NCBI GenBank assembly: GCA_963836375.1
Contig: CAWIJK010000004.1
Span: 806,001-870,000 of the forward strand
DNA length: 64,000 nucleotides
DNA from: CAWIJK01 sp963836375
GTDB lineage: Bacteria; Actinomycetota; Acidimicrobiia; Acidimicrobiales; RAAP-2
Reading direction: 5' to 3'
Position numbers and translations under genes: made by a program. The notes under the pieces were generated by a model. The model worked only from the letters and a program-made list of their open reading frames with translations. It searched no databases and was not told where the DNA came from. Shown in pieces: positions 32,879 to 41,157 of the stretch (its first letter is position 1; each line of letters begins with the position of its first letter).

Positions 32879-33722
32879 GGCGGCCGCCGCCCCGGCCGGC
32901 CCCCTCTCGCCGCGCCCCTACCGGGTGGTCGCCCGGCGGGTGGAGCTGGCCGACGTGGTCACCTTGGCCCTCGAACCCCGCCGGGGACGGCGGCCCCCCT
33001 TCGCCCACGGCCAGTTCAACATGCTGACCGCCTTCGGGGTGGGCGAGGCGGCCATCTCGATCTCGAGCCCGCCCGGGGCGCCCGGGCCCATCGAGCACAC
33101 GATCCGCGATGTCGGGTCGGTGACCCACGCGTTGTGCTCCCTCGAGCTCGGTGGCGAGGTCGGCGTCCGGGGCCCGTTCGGGACCGACTGGGGCGTCGAG
33201 GACCTCGACGCCGAGGCCGACGTGGTGGTGCTGGCCGGCGGGATCGGCCTGGCCCCGCTCAAGGCGGCGGCGGCCGACCTGGTCGAACGGCGGCGGCGGG
33301 CCGGGGGCCGGGTGGTCGTCCTGGCCGGGGCCCGCTCACCCGACCAGGTGCTCTACCCCGCCGACCTCGAGCGCTGGCGCCGGGCCGGGGCCCACGTGGC
33401 GGTGAGCGTGGACATCGCCACCACCGGGTGGACCGGTGCGGTGGGCGTGGTCACCACCCTCATCGCCACCGCCCCGTTCGACCCCTCGGGGGCGGTGGCC
33501 CTGGTGTGCGGGCCCGAGATCATGCTGCGCTTCGCCTCCCGGGCCCTGGTCGACCACGGGGTGGACCCGACGCGGATCCGGGTCTCGCTCGAGCGCAACA
33601 TGCAGTGCGGGATCGGCCTGTGCGGGCACTGCCAGCTGGGACCGATCCTCGTCTGCCGGGACGGACCGGTCGTGACCTACGGGGGGCTGGCCGACGAGCT
33701 GCTAGCGGAGCGCCAACGGTGA
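32862..33722 (+). CDS. hyhG: Group 3b hydrogenase FAD/NAD(P)-binding subunit HyhG
   Basis: 286 aa, ferredoxin-NADP reductase-like diaphorase. FAD domain with HGQFNMLTAFGVGEAAISISS, NAD(P) domain with VVVLAGGIGLAPLKAA and VVVLAGARSPDQVLY, VALVCGPEIMLRF, and a C-terminal [2Fe-2S] loop CGIGLCGHCQLGPILVC. This subunit exchanges electrons with NADP(H) or NAD(H). ATG 32862 overlaps the previous gene; its stop overlaps the small-subunit GTG. Confidence 0.92.
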   Translation: MTVPAEAAAAPAGPLSPRPYRVVARRVELADVVTLALEPRRGRRPPFAHGQFNMLTAFGVGEAAISISSPPGAPGPIEHTIRDVGSVTHALCSLELGGEVGVRGPFGTDWGVEDLDAEADVVVLAGGIGLAPLKAAAADLVERRRRAGGRVVVLAGARSPDQVLYPADLERWRRAGAHVAVSVDIATTGWTGAVGVVTTLIATAPFDPSGAVALVCGPEIMLRFASRALVDHGVDPTRIRVSLERNMQCGIGLCGHCQLGPILVCRDGPVVTYGGLADELLAERQR

Positions 33723-34537
33723 GCCCCGAAGAGCGCCCCACCCTCGCCGTGTGGAAGTTCGCCTCGTGCGACGGCTGCCAGCTCAGCCTCTTGGACTGCG
33801 AGGACGAGCTGCTGGCCCTGGCCGGCGCGGTCCGGATCGCCCATTTCACCGAGATGTCCCGGGCCACGGTGGCCGGCCCCTACGACGTGTCGCTGGTGGA
33901 GGGCTCGATCACCACGCCGGCCGACGCCGAGCGGATCCGCTCGGTCCGGGCCTCGTCGCGCCGGCTCATCACCATCGGCGCCTGCGCCACCGCCGGGGGC
34001 GTCCAGGCGCTGCGCAACGGCGCCGCCGACGGCGCCTACGCCGGCGCGGTGTACGCCCACCCCGAGTACCTGGCCACCTTGGAGACCTCCACGCCGATCT
34101 CGGCCCACGTGCCGGTCGACGTCGAGCTCCAGGGCTGCCCGATCGACCGGCGCCAGCTCCTGGAGGTGCTCACCGCCGAGTTGGCCGGCCGCCGGCCGGT
34201 GATCCCGGTCCACACGGTGTGCCAACAGTGCAAGGGCCGGGGCATCGTCTGCCTCCTGGTGGCCGGGGGGACCCCGTGCCTGGGCCCGGTGACCCGGGCC
34301 GGCTGCGGCGCCCTGTGCCCGTCGATCGGACGGGGCTGCTTCGGGTGCTTCGGGCCGGCCGAGGGGGCCAACACCGAGGCGCTGGCCAAGCACCTGGTCG
34401 ACGACGGCCTCCCGGCGGCCGACGCGGCGCGCCTGTTCGCCACCTTCTACGTGGGCGACCCGACCTTCGGCACCCAGGCCGTCCGCCTCGGCCTGCCCCG
34501 CAGGGGCCGGCCCCGGCAAGACGAGGCGACGTCGTGA
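33719..34537 (+). CDS. hyhS: Group 3b [NiFe]-hydrogenase small subunit HyhS
   Basis: 272 aa without Tat signal, as expected for a cytosolic enzyme. Proximal-cluster residues FASCDGCQLSLLDCED (12-27), GACATAGGVQAL and QGCPIDRRQL; further cysteines CQQCKGRGIVC and GCGALCPSIGRGCFGCFGP for the medial and distal clusters. GTG 33719 overlaps hyhG by four bases and the stop overlaps hyhL by four. Intact. Confidence 0.92.
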   Translation: MSPEERPTLAVWKFASCDGCQLSLLDCEDELLALAGAVRIAHFTEMSRATVAGPYDVSLVEGSITTPADAERIRSVRASSRRLITIGACATAGGVQALRNGAADGAYAGAVYAHPEYLATLETSTPISAHVPVDVELQGCPIDRRQLLEVLTAELAGRRPVIPVHTVCQQCKGRGIVCLLVAGGTPCLGPVTRAGCGALCPSIGRGCFGCFGPAEGANTEALAKHLVDDGLPAADAARLFATFYVGDPTFGTQAVRLGLPRRGRPRQDEATS

Positions 34538-35839
34538 CCCACGGATCGGGTCAGCACCGCTCGGTGGCGGTCGGGGGGCTGTCGCGGGTGGAGGGCGAGG
34601 GCTCACTGCGCGTCGAGGTGCGCGACGGCGTGGTCGAAGACGTGGCCCTCGACATCTTCGAGCCCCCGCGGTTCTTCGAGGCCCTCTTGGTGGGGCGCCG
34701 CGCCGCCGAGACGCCCGACATCACGGCGCGCATCTGCGGGATCTGCCCGGTCGCCTACCAGATGAGTGCCTGCGCGGCGGTCGAGGACGCGGCGGGGGTC
34801 GTGGTCGGGGACCGGATCGCCGCGCTGCGGAGGCTGTTGTACTGCGGCGAGTGGATCCAGAGCCACGCCCTGCACATCTACCTCCTCCACGCCCCGGACT
34901 TCTTGGGCTGCGCCGACGCGGTGGAACTCGCCGAACGGGACCGGGCCAGCGTCGAGCGGGGCCTCATGCTCAAGCGCACCGGCAACCTGGTGATGGAGAC
35001 GATCGGCGGCCGGGCCGTCCACCCGGTCAACGTCCGGGTCGGGGGCTTCTACTCCGCTCCCGCCGTCGACTCGGTCCGCGGACTCGCCGGGCCCCTGCGC
35101 CGGGCCCTCGAGGCGGCGCTGGCCACCGTCGAGTGGGTGGGGGGCTTCAGCTTCCCCGACGTCGTCGGTGACTACCGGTTCGTGGCGCTGCGCAGCCCCG
35201 GGCACTACCCGATCGAGTCCGGGCGGGTGGTGTCCTCCGACGGGCTCGACACCACGGCGGCCGGGTTCGCCGACATGGTCGTCGAAGAGCACGTGGCCCG
35301 GTCCACTGCCCTGCACGCCCGGCTCGAGGGGCGCCTCGAGTACCTGACCGGACCCCTGGCCCGCTACGCGCTCGAACGCGCCCGAGCTGCCGGCGGTGGC
35401 CGCCGAGGCGGCGGTGGCCGCCGGACTGGGCGGTGTCTGCACCAACCCGTTCATGAGCATCGTCGTGCGGGCCGTCGAACTGGTCGCCGCCTGCCACGAT
35501 GCCCTCGGACTGGTGGAGGCCTACGAGCCGCCCGACCCACCGGCCCTCGAGGTCGGGGCCCGGGCCGGCACCGGGACCGGCGCCACCGAGGCCCCCCGGG
35601 GGCTGCTCGTGCACCGCTACACCCTCGACGACGAGGGCGTCATCACTACGGCGCGCATCGTCCCCCCGACGTCACAGAACCAGCTGACGATCGAGGCCGA
35701 CCTGCGCCGGGTGGTCGAGGCCGGCCTGGCCCTCGACGACGACGAGCTCACCTGGCGCTGCGAGCAGGCGGTCAGGAACCACGACCCGTGCATCTCGTGC
35801 GCGGCCCACTTCTTGGACGTGGCGGTGGTCGGGCGATGA
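34534..35839 (+). pseudogene. hyhL: Group 3b [NiFe]-hydrogenase large subunit HyhL, split by a frameshift
   Basis: The 5' part (GTG 34534 onward) has the N-terminal nickel motif ITARICGICPVAYQMSA; the usual His of RxCGxCxxxH is Tyr. The 3' part, in the next frame, gives AAEAAVAAGLGGVCTNPFMSIVVRAVELV and the second nickel motif DPCISCAAHFL, then six residues to the stop at 35839. The change of frame lies between 35348 (a stop at 35345-35347 blocks the second frame before that) and about 35384. One extra or two missing bases would explain it. Flanking overlaps with hyhS and the protease gene are intact and the coding sequence is otherwise undecayed, so a sequence error is likely. If real, the enzyme would lose half of its Ni ligands. 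Confidence 0.85.
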
Positions 35840-36315
35840 GCCGGCCGGCCGGGACGGCCCCGCGGGTGGTGGTCGCCGGGATGGGCAGCGAGTACCGCCG
35901 GGACGACGGGGCGGGCCCGGCCGTGGCCGAGGAGGTCACCCGCCTGGTGATCGGGGTGACCAACCTCGGACCCCTGGCCGACCCCCTCGACCTGCTGGGC
36001 CTGTGGGACGGCGCCGCGCTCGCCGTGGTGGTCGACGCCGTGCGCTCGGGCGCCGAACCCGGCACCGTCCGCCTGATCGACCTCGACGACGCCCCCGGCG
36101 ACGCGGCGGGAGCCGGGCCCACCAGCACGCACGGCATCAGCCTGGCCGGGACGCTCAGGCTGGCCCGGGCGGTGGGCAACCCGCCGCGCCGGGTGGTGGT
36201 GGTGGGCGTCGAGGGGGAGGACTTCTCCCAGGGCCTGGGCCTCAGCCCCGCCGTCGAGCGGGCCGTGCCCGGGGCGGCGCGGACGGTGGCCGAGCTGATC
36301 GGGGGACAGCGCTGA
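35836..36315 (+). CDS. Hydrogenase maturation endopeptidase (HyaD/HycI family)
   Basis: 159 aa. VVVAGMGSEYRRDDGAGPAVAEEV is the family's N-terminal signature with the nickel-sensing acidic residue; VVVDAVRSGAEPGTV and STHGISLAGTLRLA supply the further Asp and His. It removes the C-terminal peptide of the large subunit after nickel insertion. In HyhL only a few residues follow DPCISCAAHFL, so how much is cleaved is unclear. ATGA overlap with hyhL. Confidence 0.88.
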   Translation: MSRPAGTAPRVVVAGMGSEYRRDDGAGPAVAEEVTRLVIGVTNLGPLADPLDLLGLWDGAALAVVVDAVRSGAEPGTVRLIDLDDAPGDAAGAGPTSTHGISLAGTLRLARAVGNPPRRVVVVGVEGEDFSQGLGLSPAVERAVPGAARTVAELIGGQR

Positions 36316-36596
36316 TGTGCACGAGCCGCCTGCACCGGGTGGTGGGGACGCCGGCCGACGGGGTCGTCACGGTCGAAGACATCGGCGGCGGCCGCCACCA
36401 GGTCTCCCTCTTGGCCCTGGACCCGCCCGAGCCGGTCGACGGCGAGTGGCTGGTGGTGCACAGCGGGTACGCCATCGGCAGGGTCGACGCCGCCGAGGCC
36501 GAGGCGGTCGCCGCCGAGCTGTCCGCCGGCGGGCGGCGGGACCGGGGCGCCGGGGCGGGACCGGTGGGGCCGGACCGGGAGGGGTCGGGCCCGTGA
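36315..36596 (+). CDS. hypC: HypC/HybG/HupF-like hydrogenase chaperone
   Basis: 93 aa. Starts MCTSRLHRVVG, where the N-terminal Cys2 and the following strand match HypC (MCLAIPxxV), with GGGRHQVSLLALDPPEPVDGEWLVVHSGYAIGRVD as the small beta-barrel and its conserved VHxGxA end. The last 25 residues are a Gly/Arg-rich tail. It shares one base with the protease stop. HypC delivers the Fe(CN)2CO unit; hypA, B, D, E and F are not in the window. Confidence 0.85.
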   Translation: MCTSRLHRVVGTPADGVVTVEDIGGGRHQVSLLALDPPEPVDGEWLVVHSGYAIGRVDAAEAEAVAAELSAGGRRDRGAGAGPVGPDREGSGP

Positions 36597-37579
36597 ACCC
36601 GGGCCGGACGGGTCGGGCCGAGGGCGGGCGGGGGCTGAGCGGCCTGGCCGTGGCCGCGGTCACCGCCGTGCTGAGCGGCGTGTCGGTGTTCGTCAACAGC
36701 TACGGCGTGCACGCCGTCAGGTCGCCGGCGGTGTACACCACGGCCAAGAACCTGGTGGCCTTCGCCCTGCTCGGTACCGGCGCCCTGGCGGCGGCCGCCT
36801 GGCGCCGGCGGTCCCCGGCCTGTGAGCGGTTCGTCGGTCCCCCGGCCCCCGGGCCGCGGCGGGCCGGAGGACCGGGCGGGCTGCGCCCCCTCCAGTGGCT
36901 GGGGCTGGCCTACGTCGGGGTGGTGGGGGGCGGCATCGCCTTCGTCTTGTTCTTCGAGGGTCTCGCCCGCACGACCGCCACCCCGGCCGCCTTCGTGCGG
37001 GACTCGCTGGTGATCTTCGTCGCCGCCCTGGGGGTCCCGTTCCTCCACGAGCGGGTGAGCGGCTGGAACCTGGCCGCCATCGGGGTGCTGGTGGGCGGCG
37101 AGGTCGCCCTCAGCCGGGGGATCGGCCACATCGACCTGGGCGCGGGCAGCGCGCTGGTGCTGGCGTCGACCCTGCTGTGGGCGGTCGAGGTGGTGGTGGC
37201 CCGCCGCCTGCTGACCGAGGTGGTGGCACCCGGCACCCTTTCGGTGGTCCGCATGGGGGTGGGGGCGGTGACCCTGTGCGTCTATCTGGCGGTGACCGGC
37301 GCCCTCGGCTCCCTGGGCGCGCTCGATGCCGGCCAGGTGGGCTGGGTCCTGCTCACCGGGCTCCTCCTGGCCGGCTACGTCGGGACCTGGATGACGGCCC
37401 TGTCGCGGGCCCGGGCGCTCGACGTGACCTCGGTGCTCGTGGCCAGCGCCCTGGTCACCGCCCTCCTCGGGGCCGTGGCCGGCACCCAGCCCCTCGTGCC
37501 CGAGCTGGCCGGCCTCGCCCTCATCGCGCTGGGCACCGCCCTGGCCGTCCGGGCCGCCCCTCGTCGGGTGCCGGCGTGA
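36593..37579 (+). CDS. EamA/DMT-family transporter in hydrogenase operon
   Basis: 328 aa, about ten transmembrane helices in two EamA repeats (about 20-170 and 185-320), with FFEGLARTTATPAAFVRDSLVIFVAALGVPFLHERVSGWNLAAIGVLVGGE as the first repeat's end. GTGA overlaps on both sides keep it in the hydrogenase operon. Substrate unknown; a link to nickel or a metabolite used with the hydrogenase is guesswork. Confidence 0.85.
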   Translation: MNPGRTGRAEGGRGLSGLAVAAVTAVLSGVSVFVNSYGVHAVRSPAVYTTAKNLVAFALLGTGALAAAAWRRRSPACERFVGPPAPGPRRAGGPGGLRPLQWLGLAYVGVVGGGIAFVLFFEGLARTTATPAAFVRDSLVIFVAALGVPFLHERVSGWNLAAIGVLVGGEVALSRGIGHIDLGAGSALVLASTLLWAVEVVVARRLLTEVVAPGTLSVVRMGVGAVTLCVYLAVTGALGSLGALDAGQVGWVLLTGLLLAGYVGTWMTALSRARALDVTSVLVASALVTALLGAVAGTQPLVPELAGLALIALGTALAVRAAPRRVPA

Positions 37580-38379
37580 GCGGAGGGGTGGCGGGGGCCG
37601 GCCGGGGTGGCCCGGGGACCCCCGGCCCGCTGCTCTTCGCCCGCTACGCCTACCCGCCCAACGAGCTCGGCTACTGCGGTCCGGGCGACCCGGACGAACT
37701 CCTCGGGACCGCCGCCGAAGGGACCGACCTGCGGGCCCTCTCCCAGCTGGCCTCGCGCTTCGAGGGGGCCTGGCCCTACCTCCAGCTGCTGGCGGCGGCC
37801 AACGGCATCGGCGACCCGCTGGACCCCGCCGTGGTCGAGGCCTACTGGGTGGGCAACCCGCTGTTGGGCCGGGTCGGGCCCTCCGCCCTGGTGCGCTCCC
37901 TGGCCGAGCGTTTCGAGGACCGGGTGGGCCGGGCGTTCGGACCCGTCGCCGCCGCGGTCCCCCTGGGCGGGGTCTGCCAGCACAGCTTCCACGTCTTCGC
38001 CGTCTACCCCTGGTTGGGGTTGCTCCGGGCCGGGCGGGAGGGGGCGCCGCTCACCATCTTGGACCGCTGCCGGATCCGCTGGGGGCTGGTGGAGTCGGTC
38101 TCAGGCGACCTGGTCACCGTGCGCAACCGGGTGCTGACCTTCGACGGGTCGCGCCTCGCCCTCGGGCCCGAGCGCACCGAGGTGGTCCGACGGAGCCATG
38201 AGGGGGTGGGCCTCGCCCCCGCCCTGGTGTCCGGCGACACGGTGTCGCTCCACTGGGACTGGGTGTGCGACCGGTTGTCGCCGCGCGCCCTCGCCTGGCT
38301 GCGCTGGTCGACGGCGACCAACCTGGCGGCGGTGAACGCGCTCTCGACCCCGGGACCGGCGGTGGTCTGCGGCGCCTGA
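37576..38379 (+). CDS. DUF6390-like hydrogenase-associated protein
   Basis: 267 aa without signal peptide or membrane segment. PLLFARYAYPPNELGYCGPGDPDELL near the N terminus, LGGVCQHSFHVFAVYPWLGLLR and DRCRIRWGLVESVSGDLVTVRNRVL in the middle, WDWVCDRLSPRALAWLRWST near the end. I recognise the pattern as DUF6390, a family I know from hydrogenase neighbourhoods of actinobacteria; no activity is known. Conserved Cys and His (YCGPG, CQHSFH) could bind metal. Last gene of the hydrogenase operon; the cooF promoter follows. Confidence 0.65.
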   Translation: MSGGVAGAGRGGPGTPGPLLFARYAYPPNELGYCGPGDPDELLGTAAEGTDLRALSQLASRFEGAWPYLQLLAAANGIGDPLDPAVVEAYWVGNPLLGRVGPSALVRSLAERFEDRVGRAFGPVAAAVPLGGVCQHSFHVFAVYPWLGLLRAGREGAPLTILDRCRIRWGLVESVSGDLVTVRNRVLTFDGSRLALGPERTEVVRRSHEGVGLAPALVSGDTVSLHWDWVCDRLSPRALAWLRWSTATNLAAVNALSTPGPAVVCGA

Positions 38380-38388
38380 GCCGCGCGG

Positions 38389-38431
38389 GGGACTTTGGAC
38401 TCTACGGATCACCGTCCGGCGGCCCGAGACT
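38389..38431 (+). promoter_or_regulatory. Putative DosR-type promoter of Ni-CODH operon
   Basis: Box GGGACTTTGGACTC at 38389-38402, 23-nt spacer, -10-like GAGACT at 38426-38431; predicted start near 38438, with the box again centred at -42.5. Leader of about 37 nt with AAAGG before the cooF ATG. Confidence 0.68.
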
Positions 38432-38474
38432 GGAGGTGGAGACCGGGGTTCGCCGGTCACAGAAAGGTCCGGTC

Positions 38475-39179
38475 ATGCAGACCGTGTTCATCAATCCCGA
38501 GCGCTGCATCGGCTGTCTCCAGTGCGAGCTGGCCTGCGCCGTGGAGCACTCGGTGAGCCACGACGAGGCCCGGGCCTTCCTCGAGACCCCGGTGCCGCGC
38601 AAGCGGGTCCACGTGGAGGCCGGGCCGGTGCCGACCCTGGCCTTCCCCAACCGCTGCCGGCACTGCGACCCCGCGCCGTGCCTGGCGGTCTGCCCGACCG
38701 GGGCCATCACCCGCGACGACGACCACGGCGTGGTGCTGGTCGACCCGCGGCGGTGCATCGGCTGCGCCATGTGCGCCGTCGTCTGCCCGTTCGACGTGGT
38801 GACCTTCTATCCGCTGGCCGAGGGGCCCGCCCCCGACGTGGCGGTGGCCGTGAAGTGCGACGGGTGCGTCGAGCGGCTCCGCCGGGGCGACGACCCCGCC
38901 TGTGTCGAGGTGTGCAAGGTCGACGCGCTCGTCTTCGGCGAGCTGAACGACCTGGTCGCCGCCGGGCGGGTGCGCCAGACCGATGCGGTGCTGGCCGCCG
39001 CCTCGACCAGCCCCACCCCGCCGGTCGGCGGCGATCCCCTGGCCGGGTGGCACGACTGGGGTGCGGCGGCCGCCCGGGCGTCCGCCACCGCCGGGACCTA
39101 CGCCGGAACCGCGAAGGCGACGACCGGGGGCGGGGCAACCACGTCCGGCAAGGACCCGAGCAAGGGAGGACCACGATGA
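38475..39179 (+). CDS. cooF: CooF-type polyferredoxin of CO dehydrogenase
   Basis: 234 aa. Four [4Fe-4S] motifs: CIGCLQCELAC (about 14-24), CRHCDPAPCLAVCP (about 58-71), CIGCAMCAVVCP (about 95-106) and CDGCVERLRRGDDPACVEVC (about 129-148), the CooF/HycB pattern. It takes electrons from CooS and hands them to the next oxidoreductase or hydrogenase. The last 60 residues form an Ala/Thr/Gly-rich tail not usual in CooF. ATG 38475; the stop overlaps cooS (ATGA). Confidence 0.92.
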   Translation: MQTVFINPERCIGCLQCELACAVEHSVSHDEARAFLETPVPRKRVHVEAGPVPTLAFPNRCRHCDPAPCLAVCPTGAITRDDDHGVVLVDPRRCIGCAMCAVVCPFDVVTFYPLAEGPAPDVAVAVKCDGCVERLRRGDDPACVEVCKVDALVFGELNDLVAAGRVRQTDAVLAAASTSPTPPVGGDPLAGWHDWGAAAARASATAGTYAGTAKATTGGGATTSGKDPSKGGPR

Positions 39180-41152
39180 GCGGGACCACAAGCAACGGTC
39201 GGGCCCGTCGGCTCACCGTGAACCACGACGCCCAGGCCATGATCGACGTGGCCCGGGACGAGCACATCGAGACGGTGTGGGACCGGCTCGAGGCCCAGCA
39301 GCCCCAGTGCGGCTACTGCGCACTCGGGCTGAGCTGCCGCAACTGCGCGATGGGGCCGTGTCGCATCGACCCGTTCGGCGAGGGTCCCCAGAAGGGGGTC
39401 TGCGGGGCCGACGCCGACGTGATCGTCGCCCGCAACCTCGGTCGGACCATCGCCGCCGGCTCGTCGTCGCACTCCGACCACGGCCGGGACATCCTCGAGA
39501 CCTTCGCGGCGATGGCCCGGGGCGAGACCACCGGGTACCGGATCGCCGACGAGGACAAGCTGCGCCGGCTCGCCGCCGAGGTGGGCGTGACCACCGAGGG
39601 CCGCTCCGCCCAGCAGGTGGCGGTCGACCTGTCCGACGTCCTGCTCGACGACTACGGCACCCGCCGGGGGGCGTTGTCCTTCACGGCGCGCGCACCCGAG
39701 GCCCGCCGGGCCAAGTGGGACGCCGTCGGCATCACCCCCCGGGGCATCGACCGGGAGAACGTCGAGATGCTCCACCGGACCCACATGGGCGTCGACAACG
39801 ACTACGCCAACACGCTCCTGCACGGCCTGCGGACGGGGCTCTCCGACGGGTGGGGCGGCTCGATGATCGCCACCGAGCTCTCCGACGTCATGTTCGGCAC
39901 CCCGACCCCGGTGATGTCCGAGGTCAACCTGGGCGTGCTGCGGACCGACCAGGTGAACATCGCCATGCACGGGCACAATCCGATGCTCTCCGACGTGGTG
40001 GTGGGGGCGGCCCAGGACCCCGAGTTGGTGGCGCTGGCCCGTTCCTTGGGGGCCACCGGGATCAACGTGGTGGGCCTGTGCTGCACCGGCAACGAGATGC
40101 TGATGCGCCGCGGCGTCCCCATGGCCGGGAACCACCTGATGCAAGAGCTCGTCCTCGTCACCGGTGCCCTCGAGGCGATGGTGGTCGACTACCAGTGCAT
40201 CATGCCCTCGATCGTCGACGTGGCGAAGTGCTACCACACCAAGATCATCTCGACCGCCGACAAGGCGAAGTTCGCCGGGGCCACCCACGTGTCCTTCGAC
40301 CCGGCCCACGGCGCCGAGATCGCCCGGCGCATCGTCCGCATGGCCGTCGAGGCCTACCCCGACCGCAACCCCGAGCGGGTCCGCATCCCCTCCGAGCCGG
40401 TCCAGATGATGGGCGGCTTCTCGGTGGAGGCGATCCTGGGCGCCCTGGGTGGGACGCCCAAGCCGCTGGTGGACGCAATCGCCGCCGGGACGATCCGCGG
40501 CGCGGTGGCCGTGGTCGGCTGCAACAACCCCAAGCTGCCCCAGGACCTCGAGCACATCGAGTTGACCCGGCGCCTCATCGAGAACGACATCCTTGTCGTG
40601 GTGACCGGGTGCGCCGCGGTGGCCAACGGCAAGGCCGGCCAGATGGTCCCCGAGGCGGCCGGGATGGCCGGGCCCGGGCTGCGCTCGGTCTGCGAGGCGC
40701 TCGGCATCCCGCCGGTCCTGCACATGGGCAGCTGCGTGGACAACAGCCGGATCATGGTGCTGGCCGCCGCACTGGCCGACTACCTCGGGGTCGACATCGA
40801 CCAGCTGCCGCTGGCCGGGGCGGCTCCGGAGTGGTACTCGGAGAAGGCGGTGGCCATCGGGGCGTACGTGGTCGGCTCGGGGATCACGACGGTGCTCGGC
40901 GTCCAGCCGGCCATCTTCGGCAGCTCCAACGTGGTCGGCCTGCTGGCCGGCGGCCTGGACGACGTGGTGGGGGCCAAGTTCGCGGTCGAACCCGACCCGG
41001 CCGCCGCCGCGCTGTTGATCCGACGCCACCTCGAGGCCAAGCGCGAAGCCCTCGGCCTGCCGTTCCTCACCACAGCCGAGATCACCGACGAGACCACCGG
41101 CACGCCGGCCGAGACCGTCGGCACGCCGGTCGGCGCCGGGACGGAGGCCTGA
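39176..41152 (+). CDS. cooS: Anaerobic-type Ni-Fe carbon monoxide dehydrogenase CooS
   Basis: 658 aa; oxidises CO to CO2 with two electrons. B-cluster cysteines 54, 57, 62 and 76 in CRNCAMGPC and KGVCGAD. The D-cluster region has Cys45-GY-Cys48 (CX2C), with Ser53 where the CX7C type has its second Cys. C-cluster ligand segments are all present: HGHNP at 265-269, GLCCTGNE, YQCIMPS, GCNN, TGCAA and MGSCVDNSR. ATG 39176 follows GGGAGGACC. No acetyl-CoA synthase genes are near, so it serves energy conservation or CO use rather than the Wood-Ljungdahl pathway. Ni-CODHs are rare in actinobacteria, where the Mo-type CoxMSL is usual. Confidence 0.95.
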   Translation: MSGTTSNGRARRLTVNHDAQAMIDVARDEHIETVWDRLEAQQPQCGYCALGLSCRNCAMGPCRIDPFGEGPQKGVCGADADVIVARNLGRTIAAGSSSHSDHGRDILETFAAMARGETTGYRIADEDKLRRLAAEVGVTTEGRSAQQVAVDLSDVLLDDYGTRRGALSFTARAPEARRAKWDAVGITPRGIDRENVEMLHRTHMGVDNDYANTLLHGLRTGLSDGWGGSMIATELSDVMFGTPTPVMSEVNLGVLRTDQVNIAMHGHNPMLSDVVVGAAQDPELVALARSLGATGINVVGLCCTGNEMLMRRGVPMAGNHLMQELVLVTGALEAMVVDYQCIMPSIVDVAKCYHTKIISTADKAKFAGATHVSFDPAHGAEIARRIVRMAVEAYPDRNPERVRIPSEPVQMMGGFSVEAILGALGGTPKPLVDAIAAGTIRGAVAVVGCNNPKLPQDLEHIELTRRLIENDILVVVTGCAAVANGKAGQMVPEAAGMAGPGLRSVCEALGIPPVLHMGSCVDNSRIMVLAAALADYLGVDIDQLPLAGAAPEWYSEKAVAIGAYVVGSGITTVLGVQPAIFGSSNVVGLLAGGLDDVVGAKFAVEPDPAAAALLIRRHLEAKREALGLPFLTTAEITDETTGTPAETVGTPVGAGTEA

Positions 41153-41157
41153 GGGCC

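Noticed and set aside
35348..35390. Programmed +1 frameshift in hyhL
   Set aside because: No known slippery pattern or stop codon at the site, and two likely sequence slips exist elsewhere in the window. Kept only as a remote possibility.
33751..36315. Fusion protein of hydrogenase large subunit and maturation protease in one frame
   Set aside because: After about 35384 this frame is low-complexity Arg/Gly sequence, whereas the next frame gives the true C terminus with DPCISC. The protease has its own ATG overlapping the true hyhL stop.
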